NCBI RefSeq assembly: GCF_016735495.2 | Contig: NZ_JAERQY020000001.1 | Location: 248,001 to 312,000 of the forward strand | Source of the DNA: Lysobacter sp. MMG2 | GTDB lineage: Bacteria; Pseudomonadota; Gammaproteobacteria; Xanthomonadales; Xanthomonadaceae | Direction of reading: 5' to 3' | Length of the DNA: 64,000 nucleotides | Shown here: piece after piece, positions 27,813 through 35,781 of the stretch | Numbering within the stretch: position 1 is the first letter of the stretch | How the letters are laid out: the number at the start of each line of letters is the position of its first letter | Program-made: the position numbers and the translations under genes | The notes under the pieces: model-generated | What the model was told of the DNA's origin: nothing | Databases searched by the model: none | What the model saw: only the letters and a program-made list of their open reading frames with translations

Positions 27813-29465
27813 TCACTTCGGCTGCGGCTTGGATTCGGGTGCGGGCGGCGGCGTCTGCGATCCGCGGTTCACGCGCGACTCCGCCTCGCCCAGCGCGCGC
27901 GCCGTGGCGGCGTCCTTCTCTTCCTTGGTCTGCGGCTTGGGCTGCGTCGATGCGGTCTCGCCCTCCTTCACCGGCTCCAGCCAACCGCCCTTGAAGCCCG
28001 CCTTCTGCAATCCGTCGCGGATGTACTTGTTCCGCTTCATCACGTTCCAGACGAAGTCGTTGCGGTAGTTGGCGATCATCGCCAGGATCGGCCCCTGGTC
28101 GATGCCGATGTAATCGCTGGCGACCCAGCCCTCGCCCGGCACGAGGCGGCCGGTCTTGAGCGGGATGTCGAAGTCGAAGCTGCGATTGAACGAATCCAGG
28201 AAGCCGTAGCTGGAGTACAGGTACTCGCCGTAGCGTTCGTGGATCGCCACGGTGCTGGGAATGACGATCTCCGGCGCGAACGGCAGCGACGCGATGGCCG
28301 CCGTCGGCGCGATGGTGCCGTCGTCGAAGGTGTCGCGCAGGCCGGCGCCGCGTGCGGAATAGTGGCGGAACTGGCGCTGTTCGCCGCGGAACTCCTGCAG
28401 CGTCTGCTGCGGGCCGTCGCTGGCGGTGAGGCCCCACACTTCCGGGCCGTAGTCCTTCCACTTCATCGGATTGGCGATGGCGTAGGCGCGTTGCGCGTAA
28501 GCCGCGCGGCGGCTGTTCTCGAAGTAATCGATGCCGCGCTCGCGCATGTAGTCGTCCTGGATGCCGCGGAAGTCGATCCAGACGTGGCTGTACTGATGGC
28601 CGAACAACGGGCCGAACGCGAGGTATTCCTCGCCCTGGTAGACGCCCCAGGAGTCGTTGTAGGTGCGCGTCCACACCTCCCATGCTTCCGGCTCCACCGG
28701 ATGCGTGGGCGAAGCGAGCGCGAGGATGTAGAGCATCATCGCCTCGTTGTAGCCGGTCCAGTCGTGCTGGATGAAGCCGCTCTCGGGGAACCAGCCCATC
28801 GAGATCAACGGCGCGTTGCGCTGCAGCCACGGCCAGTCGACGCGGCGATAGAGCGTGTCGGCGATGTCGCGGATTTCCTTCTCGCGCGGATCGTCGCGGT
28901 CGTAGTAACTCTGCGCGAACAGCACGCCCATCATCAGCAGCGCCGTGTCCACGCTGGAGAGTTCGACCCAGCTCTGGTAGCGGTGGCCGGTGTCCATCTC
29001 CAGGAAGTGGTAGTAGAAGCCGTGATAGGCGCCCTTGCCTTCCGCCTGCTCGCCGGAGGGAATGTCGCGGAAGAACTTCAGCGTGGTGAGCGTGCGGTCC
29101 ACCGCCTGGCGGCGGCTGACCCAGCCGTTCTCGATGCCGATCGGGTACGCGGTGAGCGCGAAACCGACCGAGGCGATGCTCGCGAACGGACGCGAGGGAT
29201 AGCGATCGGGCGTGAGGCCGTTGACTTCGTTCGTCGTGTCCCAGAAGAACTGGAACGTGCGCTTCTCGATGTCGCGGAACAGCGGCGGCAGTTCGAGCTT
29301 GGTCGGCTTGAGCGGTTCGACTTCCACCGGAGGCGCGGCTGCGATCGGATAGGTCTGCGATGCCGGCTCGTTACGCCCGCAGCCCGAAATGAACACCAGC
29401 ACCGCCACCAGCGATGCAGTTCCCCAACTGCGTCGGATCGATTGAAACATCAGCACGCTGTTCAT
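27813..29465 (-). CDS. PF10091 glucoamylase-like/GH144-type beta-glucanase lipoprotein
   Basis: A probable endo- or exo-glucan hydrolase at the cell surface or in the periplasm, ~550 residues. The lipoprotein signal TASLVAVLVFISGCG is followed by a Pro-rich linker. From ~residue 55 the (alpha/alpha)6 domain matches the PF10091 family: IEKRTFQFFWDTTNEVNGLTPDR, ASIASVGFALTAYPIGIENGW, GAYHGFYYHFLEMDTGHR, SVDTALLMMGVLFAQSYY, DWTGYNEAMMLYILALASPTHP (Glu241 in GYNEA), YSHVWIDFRGIQDDYMRERG and GTIAPTAAIASLPFAPE. Characterised GH144 members of this family are beta-1,2-glucanases or sophorohydrolases. A Lys/Pro-rich tail ends the protein. The start is ATG 29465; ATG 29450 and GTG 29480 are alternatives and none has a clear SD. 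A strong hairpin lies just upstream. Confidence 0.85.
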   Translation of the reverse strand: MNSVLMFQSIRRSWGTASLVAVLVFISGCGRNEPASQTYPIAAAPPVEVEPLKPTKLELPPLFRDIEKRTFQFFWDTTNEVNGLTPDRYPSRPFASIASVGFALTAYPIGIENGWVSRRQAVDRTLTTLKFFRDIPSGEQAEGKGAYHGFYYHFLEMDTGHRYQSWVELSSVDTALLMMGVLFAQSYYDRDDPREKEIRDIADTLYRRVDWPWLQRNAPLISMGWFPESGFIQHDWTGYNEAMMLYILALASPTHPVEPEAWEVWTRTYNDSWGVYQGEEYLAFGPLFGHQYSHVWIDFRGIQDDYMRERGIDYFENSRRAAYAQRAYAIANPMKWKDYGPEVWGLTASDGPQQTLQEFRGEQRQFRHYSARGAGLRDTFDDGTIAPTAAIASLPFAPEIVIPSTVAIHERYGEYLYSSYGFLDSFNRSFDFDIPLKTGRLVPGEGWVASDYIGIDQGPILAMIANYRNDFVWNVMKRNKYIRDGLQKAGFKGGWLEPVKEGETASTQPKPQTKEEKDAATARALGEAESRVNRGSQTPPPAPESKPQPK

Positions 29466-29486
29466 CCAGTAAGAAGACACCCCGAG

Positions 29487-29523
29487 TCCGCCGACCGCCC
29501 CGACGAGGTAGGCGGCCGGCGGA
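29487..29523 (-). promoter_or_regulatory. Intercistronic hairpin between TonB receptor and glucanase genes
   Basis: The arms TCCGCCGACCGCC (29487-29499) and GGCGGCCGGCGGA (29511-29523) pair over 13 positions with one mismatch around an 11-nt loop. It lies just after the receptor stop and just before the glucanase start, with no T-tract. It probably stabilises the receptor mRNA 3' end or partly terminates, so that the receptor outnumbers downstream products (inference). Confidence 0.55.
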
Positions 29524-29528
29524 CCGGG

Positions 29529-32498
29529 TCAGAAGTTGAAGCCGAGCGAGAGCTTGAACGTACGGGTCGGGAATGCGACCTGCGAGTTCGGTTCACCGAA
29601 GTTGGGGTTCGCCGGGGACCCGAAGTTCCCGGGGAAATCGTCGTAGCCGTCGTAGTTCGCCCAGTCGAAGACGTTCAGGATGTCACCGCGCACCCACATC
29701 TTGAAGCCCGAACCGGTGTCGAAGTCCTTCTGCGCCGCCAGATCGACCTGCTTGTAACCGAAGTCGCCATCGGGCTTGTACTGATCGATGAAGCAGTTGT
29801 TCGGTCGATCGATGTCGAAGCAGTTGACGAAGTAGCGCGGGATCTTCGACGACAGCGTGATCTTGCCCGAGAGCGTCACGCCCCACGGGCCGTCGTAGAG
29901 GCCGGTGGCGACGAGGCGGTGATCGGGCACTTCGGCGTCGTTCCAGCCGTACTGGTTGAGCGTGGGGTAATCCAGCGCGAAGACTTCCGGCGACTCGCGC
30001 ATCTCCTCCGCGTGGAGGAAGGTGTACGCGATGGTGACGCCCCAGCCGGATTCGGCCGTGTACGGCTTCTCCGCCTTCAGGTACAGCGAACTGGTGCGCG
30101 TCTTGAGGCCATTGGTGCCCAGGATCAGGTTGCTGAAACCGTCCAGCCCCTGGTTGAACGGTGAGCCCCACTGGAAGCCGGGCGCGAAGAACGTGCCGTC
30201 GTCGCGACGGTTGCCGAGCAACCATGCGAAGCCGTCATGCCCTTCCACGTACGAGATCGTGGCGTCCGTCAGCCATTCGCCCACGGTGTTACGCATGCCC
30301 AGGCTGAACTGGTCGGAGTACGGCACCTTCAGATCGTTGTCGAGCAGGAACACCTCACGTCCACCTCCGTCGGGCGACGCGAGCGCGGCCAGCGTCGCCG
30401 GATCGAAGAACGCCGGATTCCAGTCCACGCACGGTTCGGTCGCGAGCGGGCACGTACCGTCGCCGCGGCGGAAGTACACGTTGGTGGCCGGGAACGTGGC
30501 CTTGGTGACTTCCAGTTGCAGCCAGTCGAAGAGATTGCGGTCGTAGGCGCGTCCCGCACCGCCGTAGATCACGTGGCGCTGGTCGGCGTTGAGGTCGTAG
30601 GAGAAACCCACGCGCGGCTGCCAGGCGTCCTTGAACGAGTCGCGGTTGTTGCCGGTGCTGATGTAGTCGTTGATGTTCACGCCGGAGTTCGGCGCGTTGA
30701 TCGCCGTGGACGCGCGCAGCGCGTCGACCACGTCGGCGGGCGTGACGAAGTTGGTGTAGCTGGGGCTCTTCTCGTAGTCGTAGCGCAGGCCGAGGTTGAG
30801 GATCAGGTGGTCGTTGACCTCCCAGTCGTCCTGGAAATAGATGCCGTACTGCTTGTTGCTCGACTCCGCGCTGCCGTCGCCGACACCCGGCAGGGCCGAA
30901 CCGAACCGCACGTGGATGGGCTGGACGAGGCTGCCGTTGACGTCGTAGGTGAACTGCGGGTTGTACGGCTGGCGCTCGATCGCGCTGACGTCGACATCCT
31001 TGAACTTCACGCCCATCTTCATCGTGTGGCCCGTGAGGCCCGTGTAGGTCAGGTCGTCCTGGAAGCCCCAGCCTTTCTGTCCCTTCTCCTGGAAGTCCGA
31101 GCCCGCCCCGCTGCGCGTGATCAGGCGCGCGTTGACGTCGCTGCCGTTGAAGTTGATCAGGTTGTACGCCACGCCGTTGTTGAGCGGGCTGGGGTTGAAG
31201 CTAGCGTCCTCGTAGGTGATGTGCGCGTCGTTGAGCCAGGCACCATGGGTGAACTGGTAGCGCAGGTCTACGCGCGTTTCCTCGTTGAGCTTGTTGGTGG
31301 CGTAACTGGGCAGGTTGGGACCGTTGCCGAGGTTGGTCAGCTCGCTCTCGTCGCGGTACTTGGTGGTGAATTCGAAATAATGGTCCTCACCCAGCAGCCA
31401 GTCGATCTTGGCGAAGTACAGATCTTCCTTGAAGGGCGCGATGAACAGTCCGGTACCGGCCTCTTCCTGCAGCGCTGCCGGCAACCGGTCGATGGTGTAG
31501 CCCTCGCCCAGCGTCAGCGAGCGCGCCCGGTCGAACTCCTTCGCCTCGTAGGCCAGGAAGAAGTGCGCCGTGTCGCGCAGGATCGGGCCGCCGAACGTGG
31601 CGCCGTATTGTTCGGCACCGGTTTCGGCCTTGGTGTCCAGACGCTCCTCGAAGACCGTGCGCGTGCGCCAGTCCTTGGAGGTGCGGTCCCAGAAGAAGCT
31701 GCCTTCGAAGTTGTTGGTGCCCGAGCGCGTGGTGGCCACGATCGCTGCGCTGTTGAGCTGGTCGTACTCGGCCTTGTAGTTCTGCGTGATGATCTTGTAT
31801 TCGCCGATGGCCGATTGCGGGAACGGGTTGCCGCTGGTGGAGTCCTGGCCGCTGATGCCGCCGCGCAGCACGTAATCCTTCTGGCCGACGCCGTCGATGT
31901 AGACGTTGATGCCATTGGGAGTGCCGGCGCCGGAGCGGATGCGCGTGGAGCCGTCGGCGCCCTGCTGGAATTCCATGCCCGGCGCCAGATCGACGAAGGA
32001 CAGGAAGTTGCGCGAATTCTGCGGAAGCATGTCGATCTGCTTGCCGCTTACGTAGGTGGCGATTTCCGATGTCTTCACTTCCGCCAGCGCCACACCGGTG
32101 ACGGTGACCGTGTCGACCGTCGTGGCGTCTGCGACCGGACCGGTCTCCGCGACGCCGCCGGCCGAAAGATTCAGCGTGGCGGTCTGGCCGACGGCCAGCG
32201 TTACGGTCTTGGTCGTGGTCTGCCCGCCGGCGACCGCGTCGATGCGGTACGTGCCGGGCGGGAGGCCGCCGACGTTGTAGGTACCGTTGACGGCCTGCAC
32301 CTTGCGCGAGAGTCCGGTGGCCGTGTTGGTGGCGGTGATCTGCGCATCGCTCGCGGGGGCCGCGTCGACGGTGATCTGTCCACGGATGGTCGCCGAGGTG
32401 CTCTGCGCCATCACCGCGGGGGCGGCGACGGCCAGGCAACTGGCCAGGGCGCAGGCAAGCAGCCTGCGCGACGGAAGGCGGGGGAACCTTGAATTCAT
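29529..32498 (-). CDS. TonB-dependent outer-membrane receptor with carboxypeptidase-regulatory-like domain
   Basis: An outer-membrane active transporter for a large sugar ligand, 989 residues. The signal peptide (RRLLACALASCLAVAAPAVMAQ) is followed by a carboxypeptidase-regulatory-like beta-sandwich (residues ~35-110, ATIRGQITVDAAPASDAQITATN), a TonB-box/plug region (VDTVTVTGVALAEVKTSEIATYV, then NSRNFLSFVDLAPGMEF, YKIITQNYKAEYDQLNSAAIVATTRSGTNNFEG) and a ~700-residue 22-strand barrel ending in aromatic FKLSLGFNF. It belongs to the Oar-like/CarboxypepD_reg group common in xanthomonads. The start at ATG 32498 has AGAGGA 6 nt upstream; the ORF continues upstream without homology. A LacI-type operator lies 35 nt before the start. 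It is the first gene of the operon. Confidence 0.95.
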   Translation of the reverse strand: MNSRFPRLPSRRLLACALASCLAVAAPAVMAQSTSATIRGQITVDAAPASDAQITATNTATGLSRKVQAVNGTYNVGGLPPGTYRIDAVAGGQTTTKTVTLAVGQTATLNLSAGGVAETGPVADATTVDTVTVTGVALAEVKTSEIATYVSGKQIDMLPQNSRNFLSFVDLAPGMEFQQGADGSTRIRSGAGTPNGINVYIDGVGQKDYVLRGGISGQDSTSGNPFPQSAIGEYKIITQNYKAEYDQLNSAAIVATTRSGTNNFEGSFFWDRTSKDWRTRTVFEERLDTKAETGAEQYGATFGGPILRDTAHFFLAYEAKEFDRARSLTLGEGYTIDRLPAALQEEAGTGLFIAPFKEDLYFAKIDWLLGEDHYFEFTTKYRDESELTNLGNGPNLPSYATNKLNEETRVDLRYQFTHGAWLNDAHITYEDASFNPSPLNNGVAYNLINFNGSDVNARLITRSGAGSDFQEKGQKGWGFQDDLTYTGLTGHTMKMGVKFKDVDVSAIERQPYNPQFTYDVNGSLVQPIHVRFGSALPGVGDGSAESSNKQYGIYFQDDWEVNDHLILNLGLRYDYEKSPSYTNFVTPADVVDALRASTAINAPNSGVNINDYISTGNNRDSFKDAWQPRVGFSYDLNADQRHVIYGGAGRAYDRNLFDWLQLEVTKATFPATNVYFRRGDGTCPLATEPCVDWNPAFFDPATLAALASPDGGGREVFLLDNDLKVPYSDQFSLGMRNTVGEWLTDATISYVEGHDGFAWLLGNRRDDGTFFAPGFQWGSPFNQGLDGFSNLILGTNGLKTRTSSLYLKAEKPYTAESGWGVTIAYTFLHAEEMRESPEVFALDYPTLNQYGWNDAEVPDHRLVATGLYDGPWGVTLSGKITLSSKIPRYFVNCFDIDRPNNCFIDQYKPDGDFGYKQVDLAAQKDFDTGSGFKMWVRGDILNVFDWANYDGYDDFPGNFGSPANPNFGEPNSQVAFPTRTFKLSLGFNF

Positions 32499-32532
32499 AT
32501 GCTTCCTCTCTCCAAAAGCATGTCGAACCGCA

Positions 32533-32546
32533 TGGAATCGTTTACA
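32533..32546 (-). promoter_or_regulatory. LacI-type operator upstream of TonB receptor gene
   Basis: Read on the minus strand, TGTAAACGATTCCA lies 35 nt before the receptor ATG. It matches the operators at 11385 and 33635 in at least 11 of 14 positions, with the central CG kept. It lies in the 89-bp gap after the lacI stop, so the receptor operon has its own regulated promoter. Confidence 0.7.
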
Positions 32547-32587
32547 GCGAACAGCCACAAGAATCCGTGACGCTCAGCGGGCGTTGG

Positions 32588-33604
32588 TCACGGAGAACGC
32601 GGGGAAGGCGTGGGCGAGCCGCTCGACTCGCGCACGATCAGCTCCGTCGAAAGCACCGACGATTCGCTGGCCGCATCTCCGGCGACCTGCGCGATGAGCA
32701 ATCGGGCCGCGCGCGCGCCGAGTTCGGCGATGTTGACGCGGATGGTCGTGAGCGCCGGGTGGACGTAGCGCGCCAGAGGAATGTCGTCGAAGCCGGCCAC
32801 GGCGATGTCGCCCGGCACGTTCACGCCGGCCTGCGCGAAGGCGAACAGGCAGCCCAGCGCCATCATGTCGTTGGCGGCGAACACGGCATCGGGCCGCTGC
32901 GCGGCGGCGAGCAACTCGTGTCCGGCACGGTGCCCGGAGGCTTCGGAGAAGTCGCCCTGCAACACCCATTCGGCGGTGCCGGGCAGTCGCTGCGCGAGCG
33001 CATCGCGATAGCCGCGCAGACGCTCGTGCGCATCGAAATTGCCGGTGGGACCGGCGATGAAGGCGATGCGACGATGGCCGATGGCGACGAGGTGCTCGAC
33101 CATCGTCACCGCGCCGCCGTAGTTGTCGACGCCCAGCACGGCGGTGCCGTCGAGTTCGGCCTGGCTGTTGATGAGCAGGGTCGGCAGCGACGGATCGAGG
33201 TGTTCGCCCAGGCTCGGCGTTTCGACGAAGGGCGACATGACGATCAGTCCGTCGACGCGTCCGCGCATCGCGCGCAGCGCGGCGCCCTGCTCTTCCGGAT
33301 TGCCGTGATAGCTGGACACCAGCAGGTGCAGCCGTTGCGCGCGGGCGATCTGGTCGATGCCGCGGATGAGCTCGGAGAAGAATTCGCCGTGCAGGTCCGG
33401 CAGGACCACGCCGAGCGTCTGGGTGCGCCGGCTGCTCAGGCTGCGCGCGGCGGCGTGCGGCGTGTAGCGCAGCTCCTGCGCGGCGGCGAAGACTCGGTTG
33501 CGGACGTCTTCGGCCACGTTGCCGTGGCCATTGAGCGCGCGCGAAACGGTGGCCACCGATACCTGCGCCACGCGGGCGACGTCTTTAATGGTTACGCTCG
33601 ACAC
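32588..33604 (-). CDS. LacI-family transcriptional repressor of the sugar regulon
   Basis: A 338-residue DNA-binding repressor. The N-terminal helix-turn-helix and hinge are TIKDVARVAQVSVATVSRALNG...RSLSSRRTQTLGVVLPDL. A periplasmic-binding-protein-like ligand domain follows, with VDGLIVMSP, GVDNYGGAVTMVEHLVAIGHRRIAFIAGP, ANDMMALGCLFAFAQAGVNVPGDIAVAGFDD and HPALTTIRVN. The GTG start at 33604 has GGAGG 6 nt upstream and gives the canonical MSSVTIKDVARVA start; the longer ORF is not conserved. It lies directly upstream of the receptor operon, has an operator 30 nt before its own start (autoregulation) and probably also controls the GH1 promoter 22 kb away. The inducer is probably a gluco-oligosaccharide. 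Confidence 0.94.
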   Translation of the reverse strand: MSSVTIKDVARVAQVSVATVSRALNGHGNVAEDVRNRVFAAAQELRYTPHAAARSLSSRRTQTLGVVLPDLHGEFFSELIRGIDQIARAQRLHLLVSSYHGNPEEQGAALRAMRGRVDGLIVMSPFVETPSLGEHLDPSLPTLLINSQAELDGTAVLGVDNYGGAVTMVEHLVAIGHRRIAFIAGPTGNFDAHERLRGYRDALAQRLPGTAEWVLQGDFSEASGHRAGHELLAAAQRPDAVFAANDMMALGCLFAFAQAGVNVPGDIAVAGFDDIPLARYVHPALTTIRVNIAELGARAARLLIAQVAGDAASESSVLSTELIVRESSGSPTPSPRSP

Positions 33605-33634
33605 GCAGGGCCTCCGCGGACAATGCGCGCGGAC

Positions 33635-33660
33635 TGTAATCGTTTTCAAATTCGAGTGTA
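33635..33660 (-). promoter_or_regulatory. LacI-type operator and -10 element upstream of lacI
   Basis: TGTAATCGTTTTCA at 33635-33648 (minus strand TGAAAACGATTACA) lies 30 nt before the repressor GTG. A TACACT -10 candidate (minus strand, 33660-33655) sits 6 nt before the operator, so binding would cover the transcription start, suggesting autorepression. It shares its core with the sites at 11385 and 32533. Confidence 0.68.
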
Positions 33661-33770
33661 AAGCAGACGTTATGTCGTTGCGCGAAACGTCGCCAACGTC
33701 TGCCTTCCTGCCACCAATCCACGCGACCATTGCTGCGCCGCGACAACGACGCGCAGCCGACTCGCCGGGC

Positions 33771-34064
33771 TCATTCCGCCTCGGCCGGAGTCCGCGCGCG
33801 GATCGCCAATGCGTGGATATCGGTGTCCATCAGGTTGCCGAGCGCGGCGTAGATCGCGCGATGGCGGGCAATCGGCGTGAGCCCGGCGAAGGCCGCGCTG
33901 ACCACGTCCACCCGGAAGTGCCCTCGCCCGTCCGCCGCGCCGGCATGCCCGGCGTGGCGGTGGCTTTCGTCCTCGATCTCCAGCGAAATCGGGGCCAGGG
34001 CCGCCTCCAGCGCAGTGCGGATCGCGGCCGCGCGCTCGGCCCTGGGCAGCGGGCTGCCGCTCAC
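33771..34064 (-). CDS. BolA-family protein
   Basis: A small cytosolic protein of 97 residues (family ~90-105), with the BolA/IbaG fold: [73 protein letters not shown]. BolA proteins bind monothiol glutaredoxins and [2Fe-2S] clusters. The GTG start at 34064 overlaps the YciI-like gene's TGA (GTGA), so the two are coupled. The longer ORF to 34235 reads out of frame through the neighbour. Which BolA subgroup it belongs to (BolA or IbaG) is not clear. Confidence 0.9.
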   Translation of the reverse strand: MSGSPLPRAERAAAIRTALEAALAPISLEIEDESHRHAGHAGAADGRGHFRVDVVSAAFAGLTPIARHRAIYAALGNLMDTDIHALAIRARTPAEAE

Positions 34065-34360
34065 GGCAGCACCTTGCGGAAGGGACGAACCTCCACGCGC
34101 TGGTAGACGCCGGCGGCCACGTAGGGATCGGCATCGGCCCAGGCGCGGGCGGCCTGGAGGGACTCGAACTCCGCGATGACCACGCTCCCGCTGAAGCCGG
34201 CCGGGCCCGGATCTTCGGCGTCGATGGCCGGGCACGGCCCGGCGAGCAGCAGCCGGCCCTCGTCGCGCAGCGCGGTCAGGCGCGCCAGGTGCTCGGGCCG
34301 CGCAGCCAGCCGCTGGGCGAGCACGTCCTTGCCGTCATAACCTTCGATCACGTACCACAT
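34061..34360 (-). CDS. YciI-like protein
   Basis: A 99-residue protein of the YCII/EthD-like ferredoxin-fold family, usually cytosolic; E. coli YciI has unclear function. Visible: [42 protein letters not shown], the [29 protein letters not shown] segment typical of the family (Asp/His active-site-like positions), and a C-terminal VRPFRKVLP. The ATG at 34360 has GAGGA ~10 nt upstream. The stop overlaps the bolA GTG; a yciI-bolA arrangement recurs in xanthomonads. A TACAAT at 34402-34397 (minus strand) is a possible -10. Confidence 0.9.
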   Translation of the reverse strand: MWYVIEGYDGKDVLAQRLAARPEHLARLTALRDEGRLLLAGPCPAIDAEDPGPAGFSGSVVIAEFESLQAARAWADADPYVAAGVYQRVEVRPFRKVLP

Positions 34361-34718
34361 GCGCCGTGCGTCCTCGGATTGGGGGAAACGAGCTGAATTG
34401 TAGTCGGCAAGCGGCTGGACACGGCCCGGGCGAGGCCGTACCCTTGCCTTCACAAGGCCGGCTGCAGCGGCCCGACGCGACCGGCTCCCCACACCGTCGC
34501 CTCGCACGCACCCAGGTGCGCCGCTGCCCCCGACGGCCCCGAGCCCGAAACCCCAAGTCGCCCGCCACGCCCTCGCGTGACGCGCCGGCCATGGCCGTTC
34601 GGACCGGGCCCGACGTTCCGACAAGTTCGTCTTAGCAAGTCCGTTGCATCCCCGGTGGCCCCGACGGCCGCCAGCCTGAGCGATATGCAGTGCCGTGGCC
34701 CGGAGGGGCCGCCTCCGA
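34361..34718. other. Gap between divergent yciI-bolA and scpAB-rluB (no gene)
   Basis: The promoters of both divergent units should lie here. A TACAAT -10-like element for yciI is at 34397-34402, and GGAGGGG at 34702-34708 serves scpA. Short open frames on both strands have Arg/Pro/Ala-rich products and no homology. Nothing else is recognised. Confidence 0.5.
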
Positions 34719-35633
34719 ATGACCGAAGAACGCGCAGCCGACGCGAGCGATCCGCAACCCGTGGCCGCCCCGGCCCACACCACGCCTCAGCAGCAGGAAA
34801 TGCGGCTGGCGGTGGTGCACGGCCAGCCCGTGTTGCAGATCCCGCAGGACCTGTACATCCCGCCGGATGCGCTGGAGGTCATCCTCGAGGCGTTCGAGGG
34901 CCCGCTCGACCTGCTGCTGTACCTGATCCGCCGGCAGAACCTGGACATCCTCGACATCCCGGTGGCGGACATCACCCGCCAGTACGTCGATTACATCCAG
35001 GCCATGCACGAGATGCGCTTCGAGCTGGCCGCCGACTACCTGGTCATGGCCGCCATGCTGGCCGAGATCAAGTCGCGCATGCTGCTGCCGCGCGCACCGA
35101 ACGAGGAAGGCGAGGAAGAAGACCCCCGCGCCGAGCTCGTCCGCCGCCTGCAGGAGTACGAGCGTTTCAAGAAGGCCGCCGAGGACATCGATTCCCTGCC
35201 CCGCCAGGACCGCGACACCGCGCCGGTGCAGGCCTTCGTCCCGGACCGCGCCTCGGTGCGACTGCCGCCTCCGGTGGATCTGAAGGAAATGCTGCTGGCC
35301 CTGCACGACGTGCTCAAGCGCGCCGAGCTGTTCACCCAGCACGCGATCAAGCGCGATGCCCTCAGCGTCCGCCAGCGCATGGGCGAGCTGTTGGAACGCT
35401 TGAAGGACGGCGCCTTCTATCGCTTCGAAACGCTGTTCACCGCCGAGGAAGGCAAGCTCGGCATCGTGGTCACGTTCCTGGGCATGCTCACGCTGGCCAA
35501 GGAGCAACTGGTGGAAATCGTGCAGGAAGCACCGTTCGCACCGATCTACGTGAAGTCGCTCGCGCTGCTCAAGGACGGGGAAGAGATCGAACTGAGCAGC
35601 GAGTTCGACGAGCCGGCAGCCAACGATGGCTGA
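34719..35633 (+). CDS. scpA: Segregation and condensation protein A
   Basis: The kleisin subunit bridging the SMC heads in SMC-ScpAB. It is 304 residues. The N-terminal region has [36 protein letters not shown], the ScpA signature (residues ~60-95). Then come [24 protein letters not shown], a variable acidic linker ([13 protein letters not shown]), and a C-terminal winged helix that binds the SMC cap ([29 protein letters not shown]). ATG 34719 is preferred (GGAGGGG 10 nt upstream); an in-frame GTG at 34695 would add eight residues. scpB follows after a repeat-containing gap. smc is at 6.5-10 kb. Confidence 0.95.
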   Translation: MTEERAADASDPQPVAAPAHTTPQQQEMRLAVVHGQPVLQIPQDLYIPPDALEVILEAFEGPLDLLLYLIRRQNLDILDIPVADITRQYVDYIQAMHEMRFELAADYLVMAAMLAEIKSRMLLPRAPNEEGEEEDPRAELVRRLQEYERFKKAAEDIDSLPRQDRDTAPVQAFVPDRASVRLPPPVDLKEMLLALHDVLKRAELFTQHAIKRDALSVRQRMGELLERLKDGAFYRFETLFTAEEGKLGIVVTFLGMLTLAKEQLVEIVQEAPFAPIYVKSLALLKDGEEIELSSEFDEPAANDG

Positions 35634-35662
35634 CGGCGCCAAGGCGTCATCCCGCAACACCC

Positions 35663-35754
35663 CGTCGTCCCCGCGAAAGCAGGAATCCGGCGACCTCCGA
35701 TTCGGCGTCAAACGCTTCCAAGGCACCGGATGCCCGCGTTCGCGGGACTGACGG
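35663..35754. repeat. Diverged dispersed inverted repeat between scpA and scpB
   Basis: The left arm 35663-35690 (CGTCGTCCCCGCGAAAGCAGG...) and right arm 35726-35754 (CCGGATGCCCGCGTTCGCGGG...) form an imperfect inverted repeat of the same family as 5500-5601 and 58531-58662. It fills most of the 148-bp scpA-scpB gap, unusual for genes that are usually adjacent. Confidence 0.7.
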
Positions 35755-35781
35755 GCCAAGAGACTGGAAACCGATCGATCC

